Part shown: positions 1-7,188 of the stretch, piece by piece
How positions within the stretch are numbered: the stretch's first letter is position 1
Layout of the letters: every line of letters starts with the position of its first letter
Position numbers and translations under genes: made by a program
DNA from: Halomonas sp. M4R1S46
Lineage (GTDB): Bacteria > Pseudomonadota > Gammaproteobacteria > Pseudomonadales > Halomonadaceae
NCBI RefSeq assembly: GCF_025725685.1
Contig: NZ_CP107008.1
Coordinates: 4,030,001-4,094,000, forward strand
Reading direction: 5' to 3'
DNA length: 64,000 nucleotides
The notes under the pieces: generated by a model
The model's database searches: none
The model's input: only the letters and a program-made list of their open reading frames with translations
Told to the model about the DNA's origin: nothing

Positions 1-1
1 C

Positions 2-976
2 CCCCCGCCGGCACGCTTCGACGAGATCGATGCCTGGCTGGCCGCACGCCCCGAGGTGGCCGAACGCCTGGCCACCGCCGGCGGCGAGACGACCCTGCTG
101 ACGATCGGCGACGCCGAGACGCCCCGCCAGCCGGTCGCGCTGTTCGGCATCACCCCCGGCGACGCCGTGCGGCCCGGCTGGCCCCTCAAGGCCACCCTGG
201 CCGGGCGGGAGGCGGCCTGGCGGGCGCTGGCCGGGGGCGCGGCCTTCGTCAACGAGCAGCTGGCCATCGCCCGGGGCATCGCCCCCGGGGATCGCCTCAC
301 CCTGGCCGCACCGGGCGGGGTCGAGCGGCTCCGCGTGGTCGCCGTCTATCCGGACTACGGCAACCCCCGGGGCGAGGTGCTGCTCGCCACGCCCCAGCTG
401 CGACGCCGCTTCCAGGCCCCGGCGGGGGCCCTGGGCATCGTGCTGGCCGACGGCGAGGCGGCCACGCCCCTGGCCGCCGCCCTGCGCAGCCGCTTCGCTC
501 TCGACGCGACGGCGCTGCGCGACCAGCGCCAGGTCAAGCGGCTCGCCACCGGCATCTTCGAGCGCACCTTCGCCATCACCCGGGCCCTGAACGCCCTGAC
601 CCTGGCCGTGGCGGCCCTGGCGCTGCTGGCGACCCTGCTGGCCCAGGCCCGGGAGCGGCGCATGCGGCTGGCCCCGCTGTGGGCGCTGGGCGTGCCCCGC
701 GGCCGGCTGGTGCGGGTGCAGCTCGCCCAGCTGGGGGCGGCGGCCCTGGCCACGGGGCTGCTCGCCCTGCCGCTGGGCCTGGCCGTCAGTGCCTGCCTGG
801 TCGACACCATCAACGTGGCCGCCTTCGGCTGGCGACTCCCGCTGCACGTCTTCCCCGGCGAGATGCTGCTGACCCTGGCGACCGCCCTGGGGGCCGCCCT
901 GCTGGCGGCGGCCCTGCCGTCGCTGGCGCTGTGGCGCACGTCGCCCCGGGCGCTGCTCGCCGAGGAGGCACCATGA
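2..976 (+). CDS. ABC transporter permease, FtsX/MacB-like, C-terminal part (5' end outside window)
   Basis: This is the C-terminal part of an inner-membrane permease, open in frame from base 2, so its start lies upstream. About 190 residues of soluble, periplasmic-type sequence come first. A typical FtsX-domain tail follows, with hydrophobic segments around NALTLAVAALALLATLLA, LGAAALATGLLALPLGLAV and LLTLATALGAALLAAALPSL, and it ends in LWRTSPRALLAEEAP. The stop overlaps the start of the downstream AttH-like lipoprotein gene (ATGA), so the two are translationally coupled. In the Agrobacterium attEFGH arrangement, an ATPase and two FtsX permeases precede an AttH lipocalin-like protein, and the same order is likely here. 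The exported substrate is unknown. A LolCE-type role is possible but less likely given the partner gene. Confidence 0.8.
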   Translation, partial: PPPARFDEIDAWLAARPEVAERLATAGGETTLLTIGDAETPRQPVALFGITPGDAVRPGWPLKATLAGREAAWRALAGGAAFVNEQLAIARGIAPGDRLTLAAPGGVERLRVVAVYPDYGNPRGEVLLATPQLRRRFQAPAGALGIVLADGEAATPLAAALRSRFALDATALRDQRQVKRLATGIFERTFAITRALNALTLAVAALALLATLLAQARERRMRLAPLWALGVPRGRLVRVQLAQLGAAALATGLLALPLGLAVSACLVDTINVAAFGWRLPLHVFPGEMLLTLATALGAALLAAALPSLALWRTSPRALLAEEAP

Positions 977-2136
977 GGGGGCGGAGGCGACTGGTGACGG
1001 GGCTGCTGGCGATAGGGCTGGTGGTGACAGGGCTGCTGATCGGCTGCGAGCGGGACTCCGCCGGGGAGCCCCGCGCCGGCTTCGCCGGGCTGGGCGCCGA
1101 CGCCGGCGGCTTCACCCCGGTCGCCCCCGAGGCGAGCCTGCGCTTCCCCGAGGATCACGGCCCCCACCCCGGCACCCGTCTCGAGTGGTGGTACCTCACC
1201 GCCAACCTGCGGGATGCCGAGGGGACGCCCCTCGGCATCCAGTGGACCCTGTTCCGCCGGGCCCTGCGCCCGCCGAGCGCGCCCGCCGCCGGGGCCTGGG
1301 CCGCCGACCAGCTGTGGATGGCCCATGTGGCGGTCTCCCGCGGCGCCGACCACCGGGTCGCCGAGCGCTTCGCCCGGGGCGCCGGCCAGGGGGGCGACGC
1401 CGAGGCGCGCCAGGCCGGGGTCACCGCCGCCCCCTTCCGCGCCTGGCTCGACGACTGGCGCCTGGAGAGCCGGGTCGCGGCGGGAGCGGGCGATGCCCTG
1501 GACCGCCTCGTGGTGAGCGCCGAGGCCGGCCAGGGGGAGGCCGCCTTCGGCTACCGGCTGTCCCTCGACGCCGAGGGCCCCCTGGTACGCCATGGCAAGC
1601 CGGCGTTCGGCGAGGGGAGCGCCGAGGCCACGGGACCGATCTACTTGAGCCAGCCCTTCTACCGGGTGACGGGTACGGTCACCCTGGGGGACGAGCGGCT
1701 GACGGTCAGCGGCCGCGCCTGGCTCGACCGGGAGTGGGGCAACCGGCTGATGGCCCCCTGGCACCGCGGCTGGGACTGGTTCTCGCTGCACCTGGCGAGC
1801 GGCCACAAGCTGATGGTCTACCAGCTGCGCGGCGAGGCGGCCTCGGACACGACCCTCTTCGGCACCTGGATCGCCGCGGACGGCGAGACCCGGGCGCTGG
1901 ACGGCGAGGCCCTGACGCTGGTGCCGCTGGCCACCCGGAGCGTCGCCGGCCGCGAGCTGCCCCTCCGCTGGCGGCTGACCCTGCCGGCGCAGGGACTCGA
2001 CCTGGAGGTCAGCGCGCGGCACCCCAACCGCTGGATGGCCACCTCGGTGCCCTACTGGGAGGGCGCGGTGACGGTGCGCGACCGCGACGGCGGGGCGGCG
2101 CGGGGCGAGGGCTATCTCGAGATGACCGGCTACTGA
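973..2136 (+). CDS. AttH/CrtC-like lipocalin-domain lipoprotein
   Basis: The predicted 387-aa lipoprotein starts MRGRRRLVTG and has a lipobox ending LLIGC at about residue 25, so it is probably lipid-anchored in the periplasm. The body has hallmarks of the AttH / carotenoid-1,2-hydratase-like fold: the LEWWYLTANL motif near the N-terminus, a central LDREWGNRL segment, GWDWFSLHL and a C-terminal VPYWEGAV. I chose the ATG at 973 because it overlaps the permease stop and gives a proper signal peptide. Family members sit beside FtsX-type transporters and are thought to handle a lipid-like ligand; no reaction has been shown for this branch. A literal carotenoid hydratase is unlikely because no carotenoid genes are nearby. 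Confidence 0.75.
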   Translation: MRGRRRLVTGLLAIGLVVTGLLIGCERDSAGEPRAGFAGLGADAGGFTPVAPEASLRFPEDHGPHPGTRLEWWYLTANLRDAEGTPLGIQWTLFRRALRPPSAPAAGAWAADQLWMAHVAVSRGADHRVAERFARGAGQGGDAEARQAGVTAAPFRAWLDDWRLESRVAAGAGDALDRLVVSAEAGQGEAAFGYRLSLDAEGPLVRHGKPAFGEGSAEATGPIYLSQPFYRVTGTVTLGDERLTVSGRAWLDREWGNRLMAPWHRGWDWFSLHLASGHKLMVYQLRGEAASDTTLFGTWIAADGETRALDGEALTLVPLATRSVAGRELPLRWRLTLPAQGLDLEVSARHPNRWMATSVPYWEGAVTVRDRDGGAARGEGYLEMTGY

Positions 2137-2153
2137 ACACAAGGAGCGCCATC

Positions 2154-3056
2154 ATGAACCTGCTGGACGCCATGACCGCCTTCGTGCGGGTCGCCGAGCT
2201 CGGCAGCTATACCCGGGCCGCCGAGGCGCTGGACCTGTCGCGGACGCGGATCTCGCGGCAGGTGATGGAGCTCGAGGAGCACCTGGGGGTGCGCCTGCTG
2301 CAGCGCACCACCCGCCGACTTCACCTCACCGAGGCCGGGGAAGGCTACCTGGCTCGTGCCCAGGGCATCCTGCAGAGCCTGGAGGAGGCCGAGGCGGAGG
2401 TCGGCAGCGGCGCCACCGAGATGCGCGGCCGGCTGCGCCTCAATGGCCCGATGAGCTTCGGCACCCGCTACCTCGCCCCGCTGGTGGCCCGCTTCATGGT
2501 CGAACACCCCGCCCTGGAGGTGCGCCTCGACCTCAACGACCGCCGGGTGGACCTGCTGGAGGAAGGCTACGATCTGGCGATCCGCATCGGCAGCCTGCCC
2601 GACTCCAGCCTGGTGGCCCGCCGCCTGACCCGCTGCCGGCTGCTGCTGTGCGCCTCCCCGGGGTACCTGGCCGAGCACGGCACGCCACGCCGCCTGGCGG
2701 ACCTGGAGCGCCACCAGTGCCTGCGCTACCGCACCGGCGGCAGCGGCGGAGACTGGCAGTTCGGCGGGCGCGGCCACGCCGTGCGCGGCCCGCTTGAGAG
2801 CAACAACGGCGACGTGCTGACCCACGCCGCCGAGGCCGGGCTCGGCATCGCCCAGCAGCCCAGCTTCCTGGTCACCGAGAGCATCCAGAGCGGTCGACTG
2901 GTGCCCGTCCTCATCGAGGAGGCCCCGGTCACCCTGGACATCCACGGCCTCTATCCCGCACGCCGCCACCTGCCGGCCAAGGTCGAGCGCTTCCTGGCGC
3001 GACTGTCGGAGGCCTGGGGCGACCCGCCCTGCTGGGAGCGTGAACTGGGGCTGTGA
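2154..3056 (+). CDS. LysR-family transcriptional regulator
   Basis: A 300-aa LysR regulator. The N-terminal winged helix (MNLLDAMTAFVRVAELGSYT, then AAEALDLSRTRISRQVMELE) is followed by a periplasmic-binding-like effector domain containing the SFGTRYLAPLVARF and DLAIRIGSL motifs. It belongs to the AaeR/DmlR-like subgroup that starts with MxAFVRV. The start at 2154 has AAGGAG just upstream and lies 17 bases after the lipoprotein stop. The next genes, doxX and a YgiD-type dioxygenase on the same strand, are the usual neighbours of this LysR type and its probable targets. The inducer is unknown. Confidence 0.85.
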   Translation: MNLLDAMTAFVRVAELGSYTRAAEALDLSRTRISRQVMELEEHLGVRLLQRTTRRLHLTEAGEGYLARAQGILQSLEEAEAEVGSGATEMRGRLRLNGPMSFGTRYLAPLVARFMVEHPALEVRLDLNDRRVDLLEEGYDLAIRIGSLPDSSLVARRLTRCRLLLCASPGYLAEHGTPRRLADLERHQCLRYRTGGSGGDWQFGGRGHAVRGPLESNNGDVLTHAAEAGLGIAQQPSFLVTESIQSGRLVPVLIEEAPVTLDIHGLYPARRHLPAKVERFLARLSEAWGDPPCWERELGL

Positions 3057-3178
3057 CGGACGCACTTTGTGGCTAAAACCGCAACAGTCATTTGCGAAAG
3101 TCGCCGATTATCTCCGTTTTCGTCTCGGCTAGAGTGACACCATCACAACGCAAGACATCCCCGACGGAGATCACGACC

Positions 3179-3601
3179 ATGACCACCCAAGCCATCCAGC
3201 CGACCTCGCTCGACCGCCTCCAGCCCCAGGCCATCACCCTGCTGCGCCTCTCGCTGGGGGGCATGACCCTGGCCCATGGCCTGCTCAAGCTGTTCGTCTT
3301 CACGGTGCCCGGCACCGTCGGCTACTTCGAGTCCCTGGGACTGCCCGGCGTCTTCGCCTACCTGACCATCCTGGCGGAAGTGGGCGGCGGCCTGGCCCTG
3401 CTGCTCGGCGTCTACACCCGCTGGATCAGCCTGGCCCTGATCCCGACGCTGCTCGGCGCCGCCTGGGTACATGCCGGCAACGGCTGGGTGTTCTCCAACG
3501 AGGGCGGCGGCTGGGAATTCCCGGTGTTCTGGGCCATCGCCCTGCTCGTGCAGGCCGGCCTGGGCGGCGGTCGCCTGATCCTGCATCCCCGCTTCGCCTG
3601 A
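3179..3601 (+). CDS. DoxX family membrane protein
   Basis: A 140-aa integral membrane protein of the DoxX family with four hydrophobic helices. Family features are LLRLSLGGMTLAHGLLKL at the start, YLTILAEVGGGLALLLGVYT in the middle and a C-terminal LVQAGLGGGRLIL. I chose the ATG at 3179 because ACGGAGA precedes it by about 9 bases; an upstream in-frame extension to 3092 is unlikely, lacking a ribosome site and adding an unconserved tail. The gene lies 77 bases before the dioxygenase gene ygiD, a pairing common in gammaproteobacteria and probably co-regulated by the LysR gene upstream. Family members are linked to thiol/redox stress; the biochemical role is not established. Confidence 0.85.
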   Translation: MTTQAIQPTSLDRLQPQAITLLRLSLGGMTLAHGLLKLFVFTVPGTVGYFESLGLPGVFAYLTILAEVGGGLALLLGVYTRWISLALIPTLLGAAWVHAGNGWVFSNEGGGWEFPVFWAIALLVQAGLGGGRLILHPRFA

Positions 3602-3631
3602 GCCCCCGTTAGACCGAGTCGACAAGCCGCG

Positions 3632-3653
3632 ACGCCGCCCGCCCGGGCGGCGT
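3632..3653. terminator. GC-rich hairpin between doxX and ygiD
   Basis: A perfect 9-bp inverted repeat (ACGCCGCCC / GGGCGGCGT) with a 4-base loop lies between two co-directional genes. Only a short pyrimidine run follows, so it may attenuate rather than fully terminate. Confidence 0.4.
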
Positions 3654-3678
3654 TCCCCCTGACCAGGAGACCGCGACC

Positions 3679-4416
3679 ATGTTACCCAGCCTGTTCATCT
3701 CCCACGGCTCGCCGATGCTGGCGCTGACCCGCACCCCGGCCCATGCCTTCCTCCGCGAGCTGGGCGAGACCCTGCGCCCGCGCGCGATCCTGGTCGTCTC
3801 GGCCCACTGGGCCAGCCGGCGCCTGATGGTCAGCACCAGCGAGCATCCGGAGACCCTCCACGACTTCGGCGGCTTTCCCCAGGCGCTCTTCGCGTGCCAG
3901 TACCCGGCGCCGGGCGAGCCCGAGCTGGCCAAGCGCCTGGCCCGCGAACTCAATGCCGTGCCGGTGGAGCGCGGCCTGGACCATGGTGCCTGGGTACCGT
4001 TGTCGCTGATGTACCCGCAGGCCGAGGTGCCGGTGGTGTCGCTCTCGCTGCCCACGGACTGGTCCAATGCCGAACTGGCGGCGCTCGGCGAGCGGCTCGC
4101 CGCGCTGCGCGAGGAGGACGTGCTGGTGATCGGCTCCGGCAGCCTGACCCACGACCTGCGCTCGCTGAACGCCCTCGAGGCGCCGGTGCCCGACTGGGTC
4201 AGCGAGTTCGCCGATTGGGTCCATGCGCGCCTGACCGAAGGCGACCGCGACGCCCTGCTCGACTGGCAGCACGCCCCCGGTGCCCTCGCCAACCACCCCA
4301 CCCCCGAGCACTTCCAGCCCCTGCTGGTGGCGATGGGCGCCGGCGGGCGGGCCGAGCGGCTGCATCGCAGCGTGGAGCACGGCGTGCTGGCCATGGACAC
4401 CTATGCCTTCTCCTGA
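3679..4416 (+). CDS. ygiD: 4,5-DOPA-extradiol-dioxygenase-type class III ring-cleaving dioxygenase
   Basis: A 245-aa protein of the LigB / YgiD family, non-haem metal enzymes that open catecholic rings (DOPA 4,5-dioxygenase activity is known for E. coli YgiD). The N-terminal SLFISHGSPM motif carries a metal-binding histidine. It is followed by ILVVSAHWASRR with a second histidine, HDFGGFPQALF, LDHGAWVPL and GSGSLTHDLR, all conserved in the family. The length matches the family norm of about 260. The start at 3679 has CCAGGAGA upstream. It follows doxX and ends before a strong hairpin shared with the convergent gloA. The physiological substrate is uncertain. Confidence 0.88.
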   Translation: MLPSLFISHGSPMLALTRTPAHAFLRELGETLRPRAILVVSAHWASRRLMVSTSEHPETLHDFGGFPQALFACQYPAPGEPELAKRLARELNAVPVERGLDHGAWVPLSLMYPQAEVPVVSLSLPTDWSNAELAALGERLAALREEDVLVIGSGSLTHDLRSLNALEAPVPDWVSEFADWVHARLTEGDRDALLDWQHAPGALANHPTPEHFQPLLVAMGAGGRAERLHRSVEHGVLAMDTYAFS

Positions 4417-4443
4417 ACCGCGGCATGGAGGACACCACGACGA

Positions 4444-4470
4444 ACGAGGCCGCCCCAAGGGCGGCCTCGT
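4444..4470. terminator. Bidirectional hairpin between convergent ygiD and gloA
   Basis: A perfect 12-bp stem (ACGAGGCCGCCC / GGGCGGCCTCGT) with a 3-base loop sits in the 83-base gap between convergent genes, as expected for a two-way terminator. There is no clear T-tract on either side. Confidence 0.55.
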
Positions 4471-4499
4471 CGCATCGCGGATCGCCAGCGCCGAGGGCC

Positions 4500-5033
4500 T
4501 TAGTCCCCCTTGCCCACCATGCGGGCGGCCTCGATCACCTCGATCCAGTAGCCGTCGACGTCCTTGACGAAGACCACGTCCTTCATCTTGCCCTGGTCGG
4601 GACGCTTGATGAACTCGACTCTGTTGGCATCGAACCAGGCCACGGCGGCCTCCAGGTTCGGCACCGAGAAGCAGATATGGCCGAAGCCCTGGGGCTCGGC
4701 GTTGCCGTCATGATAGGCGAAGTCGGCCTGGTCCTCGGTGCCCCAGTTGTGGGTCAGCTCCAGCAGGCCCCGCTGGCTGAAGGTCCAGACGGTGCGCTCG
4801 TCGGTATCCTCCGGCACCCGGTCCTCGTCGTCGAGCCGGGCCAGGAAGTACAGCGAGAACTGCATCTCCTCGAAGTCGAGGCGGCGCAGCACGCGCATGC
4901 CGAAGACCCGCGAGTAGAAGGCCAGTGCCGCCTGGGGGTCCTTCACCCGCAGCATGGTGTGATTGAGGCGGAAGCCGTCGGTATCACCGGTCGGCGTCTT
5001 CACGCCGGGATGCTGCTCGCCCTTGAAACTCAT
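4500..5033 (-). CDS. gloA: Lactoylglutathione lyase (glyoxalase I), long form
   Basis: A 177-aa glyoxalase I, which converts the hemithioacetal of methylglyoxal and glutathione to S-lactoylglutathione in the cytoplasm. The four metal ligands of the fold are visible: His25 in RLNHTMLRV, Glu in LLELTHNWG, His in GFGHICFSV and Glu in YWIEVIEAA. The long N-terminus and the internal insertion around LARLDDEDRVPEDTDER place it with the longer zinc-type enzymes rather than the 135-aa nickel type of E. coli. I chose the start at 5033 because AAGGAGA lies just upstream; an in-frame extension to 5099 has no such site. It is convergent with ygiD. Confidence 0.93.
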   Translation of the reverse strand: MSFKGEQHPGVKTPTGDTDGFRLNHTMLRVKDPQAALAFYSRVFGMRVLRRLDFEEMQFSLYFLARLDDEDRVPEDTDERTVWTFSQRGLLELTHNWGTEDQADFAYHDGNAEPQGFGHICFSVPNLEAAVAWFDANRVEFIKRPDQGKMKDVVFVKDVDGYWIEVIEAARMVGKGD

Positions 5034-5125
5034 GGGATCTCCTTGTCGGGGGTCGTGAGACATTCTACAGGTATGGTGGCAACCGCAGGACTTTTCCACC
5101 CCGGTCGACCATGGCGCCGCCCAGG

Positions 5126-5146
5126 CCTATACAATTCCTATACAAT
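5126..5146 (+). promoter_or_regulatory. Twin -10-like direct repeat upstream of the 114-aa gene
   Basis: CCTATACAAT occurs twice, 11 bases apart, in an otherwise GC-rich 250-base gap. Each copy resembles an extended -10 box. The region lies about 140 bases before the next start codon and could hold tandem promoters or a repressor site. No matching -35 boxes are convincing. Confidence 0.3.
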
Positions 5147-5285
5147 AACGACAGACCCTGCCAGCGGGCGCGACCCTGTCGCGCGCGGCGCCTGGCGTGG
5201 TCGCCCCGAGCTCACGAAGGATTGGCAGGCCGCCGCGGAGGATTCTACATTGGCTATACACGCCACGCGTTTCCAGGAGCTCTCC

Positions 5286-5630
5286 ATGACCGCCATCGAC
5301 ATGTCCCTGGGCGATCACATCACCCTCAAGCAGTTGTCCCATGCCCTGTCCCATGGCCTGTCGCCGATCGTCGAAGTGGAGTCCATGGACGGCATCTATA
5401 CCGTGCGTTTCCACCATGCCAATGGCATCTCCACGCTGTCCGACAAGGAGGGGCGCACCTGCACCTTCCTCGGCACCGGCGAGATCCGCGACCTGCTGGG
5501 CGACCTGGGCCTGACCCATGGCGTGCTCACCTGGTCCGACCAGTGCGGGGACGAGATGATCGGCGTGCCGGGCCATGCCATGACCCCGGACGAGATGCTC
5601 GCCCACGGGACCCGCATCTCCTTCCGCTGA
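5286..5630 (+). CDS. Small hypothetical protein, DUF6482-like
   Basis: A 114-aa soluble acidic protein starting MTAIDMSLGDH. It has LKQLSHALSHG, then an EVESMDGIYTVRFHHANG segment, a central SDKEGRTCTFLGTGEIRDLL and a C-terminal SDQCGDEMIG. The layout (a short helix, a beta-rich 'what is seen / how it is displayed' core, and a C-terminal YDEMxG-type motif) resembles the DUF6482 family of small proteins in Pseudomonas and Halomonas, whose function is unknown. AGGAGCTCTCC lies just before the ATG. It stands alone between gloA and an NlpC lipoprotein gene. Confidence 0.6.
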   Translation: MTAIDMSLGDHITLKQLSHALSHGLSPIVEVESMDGIYTVRFHHANGISTLSDKEGRTCTFLGTGEIRDLLGDLGLTHGVLTWSDQCGDEMIGVPGHAMTPDEMLAHGTRISFR

Positions 5631-5689
5631 TGTTCACGAGCCCGGCCCTGGCGGACTAGAGCCGGGGCAGGGTGCACGGGAGACAGCGC

Positions 5690-6178
5690 ATGGCGACCAA
5701 CGCCCGCTTGCCCCGCCTCGGCCGCCATGCCGGCTGGCTGCTGATGCTGCTGGCCCTGGTCGGCTGCGCGGGCCGCGACCTGGCGACCCGCGACGCGGCG
5801 CAGCTGAGCGTGGACCGCGCCCTGATCCTGGCCGAGGCCCGCCAGACCCTGGGGACCCCCTACCGCTACGGCGGCACCTCGTCTCGCGGCCTGGACTGCT
5901 CGGGGCTGGTCCAGCGGGTCTATGCCCGGGCCGGCATCCGGGTGCCGCGCACCTCCCGTCGCCAGTACGAGCGCCTGCCGCGGATCGAGCGGGCGAGACC
6001 CGGCGACCTGCTGTTCTTCGCCACCGCCGGGCGGGGCCAGGCCAGCCATGTGGGCATCTATCTGGGCGACGGGGAGATGATCCATGCCCCCGGACGCGGC
6101 CGGCGGGTCAGCATCACCTCGCTGTCACAGGACTACTGGCAGGAGCGCTTCCTGGGGGCCGCCGCCCCGGCCCCCTGA
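5690..6178 (+). CDS. NlpC/P60 family lipoprotein, putative peptidoglycan endopeptidase
   Basis: A 162-aa lipoprotein of the Spr/MepS type. A hydrophobic signal with lipobox LVGC (Cys26) is followed by one NlpC/P60 domain. The catalytic cysteine is Cys70 in RGLDCSGLV, the histidine is in ASHVGIYLG and the third polar residue is in MIHAPGRG. Such enzymes cleave the D-Glu/mDAP bond in peptidoglycan crosslinks. The start at 5690 has GGGAGA about 8 bases upstream, better placed than a GTG at 5672. It reads into a peroxiredoxin remnant immediately after the stop. Confidence 0.88.
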   Translation: MATNARLPRLGRHAGWLLMLLALVGCAGRDLATRDAAQLSVDRALILAEARQTLGTPYRYGGTSSRGLDCSGLVQRVYARAGIRVPRTSRRQYERLPRIERARPGDLLFFATAGRGQASHVGIYLGDGEMIHAPGRGRRVSITSLSQDYWQERFLGAAAPAP

Positions 6179-6495
6179 CCGCGCCGCCTGACGCTGACCT
6201 ATCCGGCCAGCACCGGACGTCACTTCGACGAGATCCTGCGGGTGCTCGACAGCCAGCAGCTCACCGACTCTCACAAGCGGGCCACCCCGGTGAACGGGCG
6301 ACCGGGCGACGACTGCATGAGCGTGCCGGCCGTGACCAACGCGGGACTCGACAGCCTGTTCTTCTGGGGCGACTATCTGCACGAGCCGGGACAGGCGCGG
6401 CGAGCCCTGGACGCGCCGCCTCGCCCGGGCGCGAGCGGGCCGATGCCGGCCGCCGAGAGGCGATCCGCCGCCGGCTCGCCGAGCTCGATGACTGA
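6179..6495 (+). pseudogene. Decayed C-terminal fragment of a 1-Cys peroxiredoxin (Prx6 type) and unassigned residue
   Basis: Directly after the lipoprotein stop, and in the same frame, the translation reads RLTLTYPASTGRHFDEILRV, then a DSQQLTDSHKRATPVNGRPG stretch and DDCMSVPAV. This matches the conserved region after the catalytic core of Prx6-type 1-Cys peroxiredoxins (YPASTGRNFDEILRV, LQLTD, ATPVNW.PGDD). The N-terminal half with the catalytic cysteine is absent and no start codon is present. Similarity fades at about 6340. The rest up to the response-regulator start has no recognised homology, though a short stretch ending REAIRRRLAELDD at 6495 in another frame looks coding and may be a second remnant. 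Confidence 0.75.
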
Positions 6496-6507
6496 CAAGG
6501 ACCGCTC

Positions 6508-7188
6508 ATGCGCATATTGCTGGTGGAGGACGACCCCAGCCTGGCGTCGGGCATTCGCCTGGCGCTGAAACCGGAGCACTACACCGTCGACATCCTCGAC
6601 GACGGCCAGGCGGCCCTGGTCACCCTGCGGGGCGACGAGCCCTTCGATGCCGTCATCCTCGACCTGGGCCTGCCCCGGCTGGACGGCATCGCGGTGCTCG
6701 AGCACCTGCGGCGGGCCGGCAACCGGGTCCCGGTGCTGGTGTTGACCGCCCGGGACGGCATCGACGACCGCATCCAGGGGCTGGACTCCGGCGCCGACGA
6801 CTACCTGACCAAGCCCTTCGAAGTCGCCGAGCTCAAGGCGCGGCTGCGTGCCCTGCTCCGCCGCAGCCAGGGGCACGCCAGCAGCGTGATCCACTTCCGG
6901 GGCATCGAGCTCGACCCCGGGACCCGCCGGGTCAGCTTCCGGGGCGAGCCGGTGCAGCTCTCGCGACGCGAGTTCACCCTGCTGCAGGAGTTCCTCAGCC
7001 ACCCGGGACGGGTCTTCACGCGGGATACTCTGACCCGGCTGGTCTATGGCTGGGACGAGGACGTCGAGAGCAACGCCATCGAGGTCCACGTGCACCACCT
7101 GCGCCGCAAGCTCGCCCCCGAGCTGATCCGCACCCTGCGCGGCATCGGCTACGTGATGGACAAGCCGCCCCGGGACGGCGGCGAATGA
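6508..7188 (+). CDS. OmpR-family response regulator, QseB/PmrA/TctD-like
   Basis: A 226-aa response regulator. The receiver domain has the acidic pair at residues 8-9 (VEDDP), the phospho-acceptor Asp52 in VILDLGLPRLDG, a Thr in VLTARD and the Lys in LTKPF. The C-terminal winged helix ends with IEVHVHHLRRKL and IRTLRGIGYVM. Sequence style is that of the QseB/PmrA branch. The stop overlaps the start of the histidine kinase, so the pair is co-translated. A perfect PmrA/QseB-type direct repeat lies just beyond the kinase gene, in front of a small membrane-protein gene that is a likely target. Confidence 0.92.
   Translation: MRILLVEDDPSLASGIRLALKPEHYTVDILDDGQAALVTLRGDEPFDAVILDLGLPRLDGIAVLEHLRRAGNRVPVLVLTARDGIDDRIQGLDSGADDYLTKPFEVAELKARLRALLRRSQGHASSVIHFRGIELDPGTRRVSFRGEPVQLSRREFTLLQEFLSHPGRVFTRDTLTRLVYGWDEDVESNAIEVHVHHLRRKLAPELIRTLRGIGYVMDKPPRDGGE

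Noticed and set aside
5111..5659. Plus-strand frame overlapping the 114-aa gene
   Set aside because: Alternative frame of the same region with Arg/Pro-rich shadow composition and no ribosome site.
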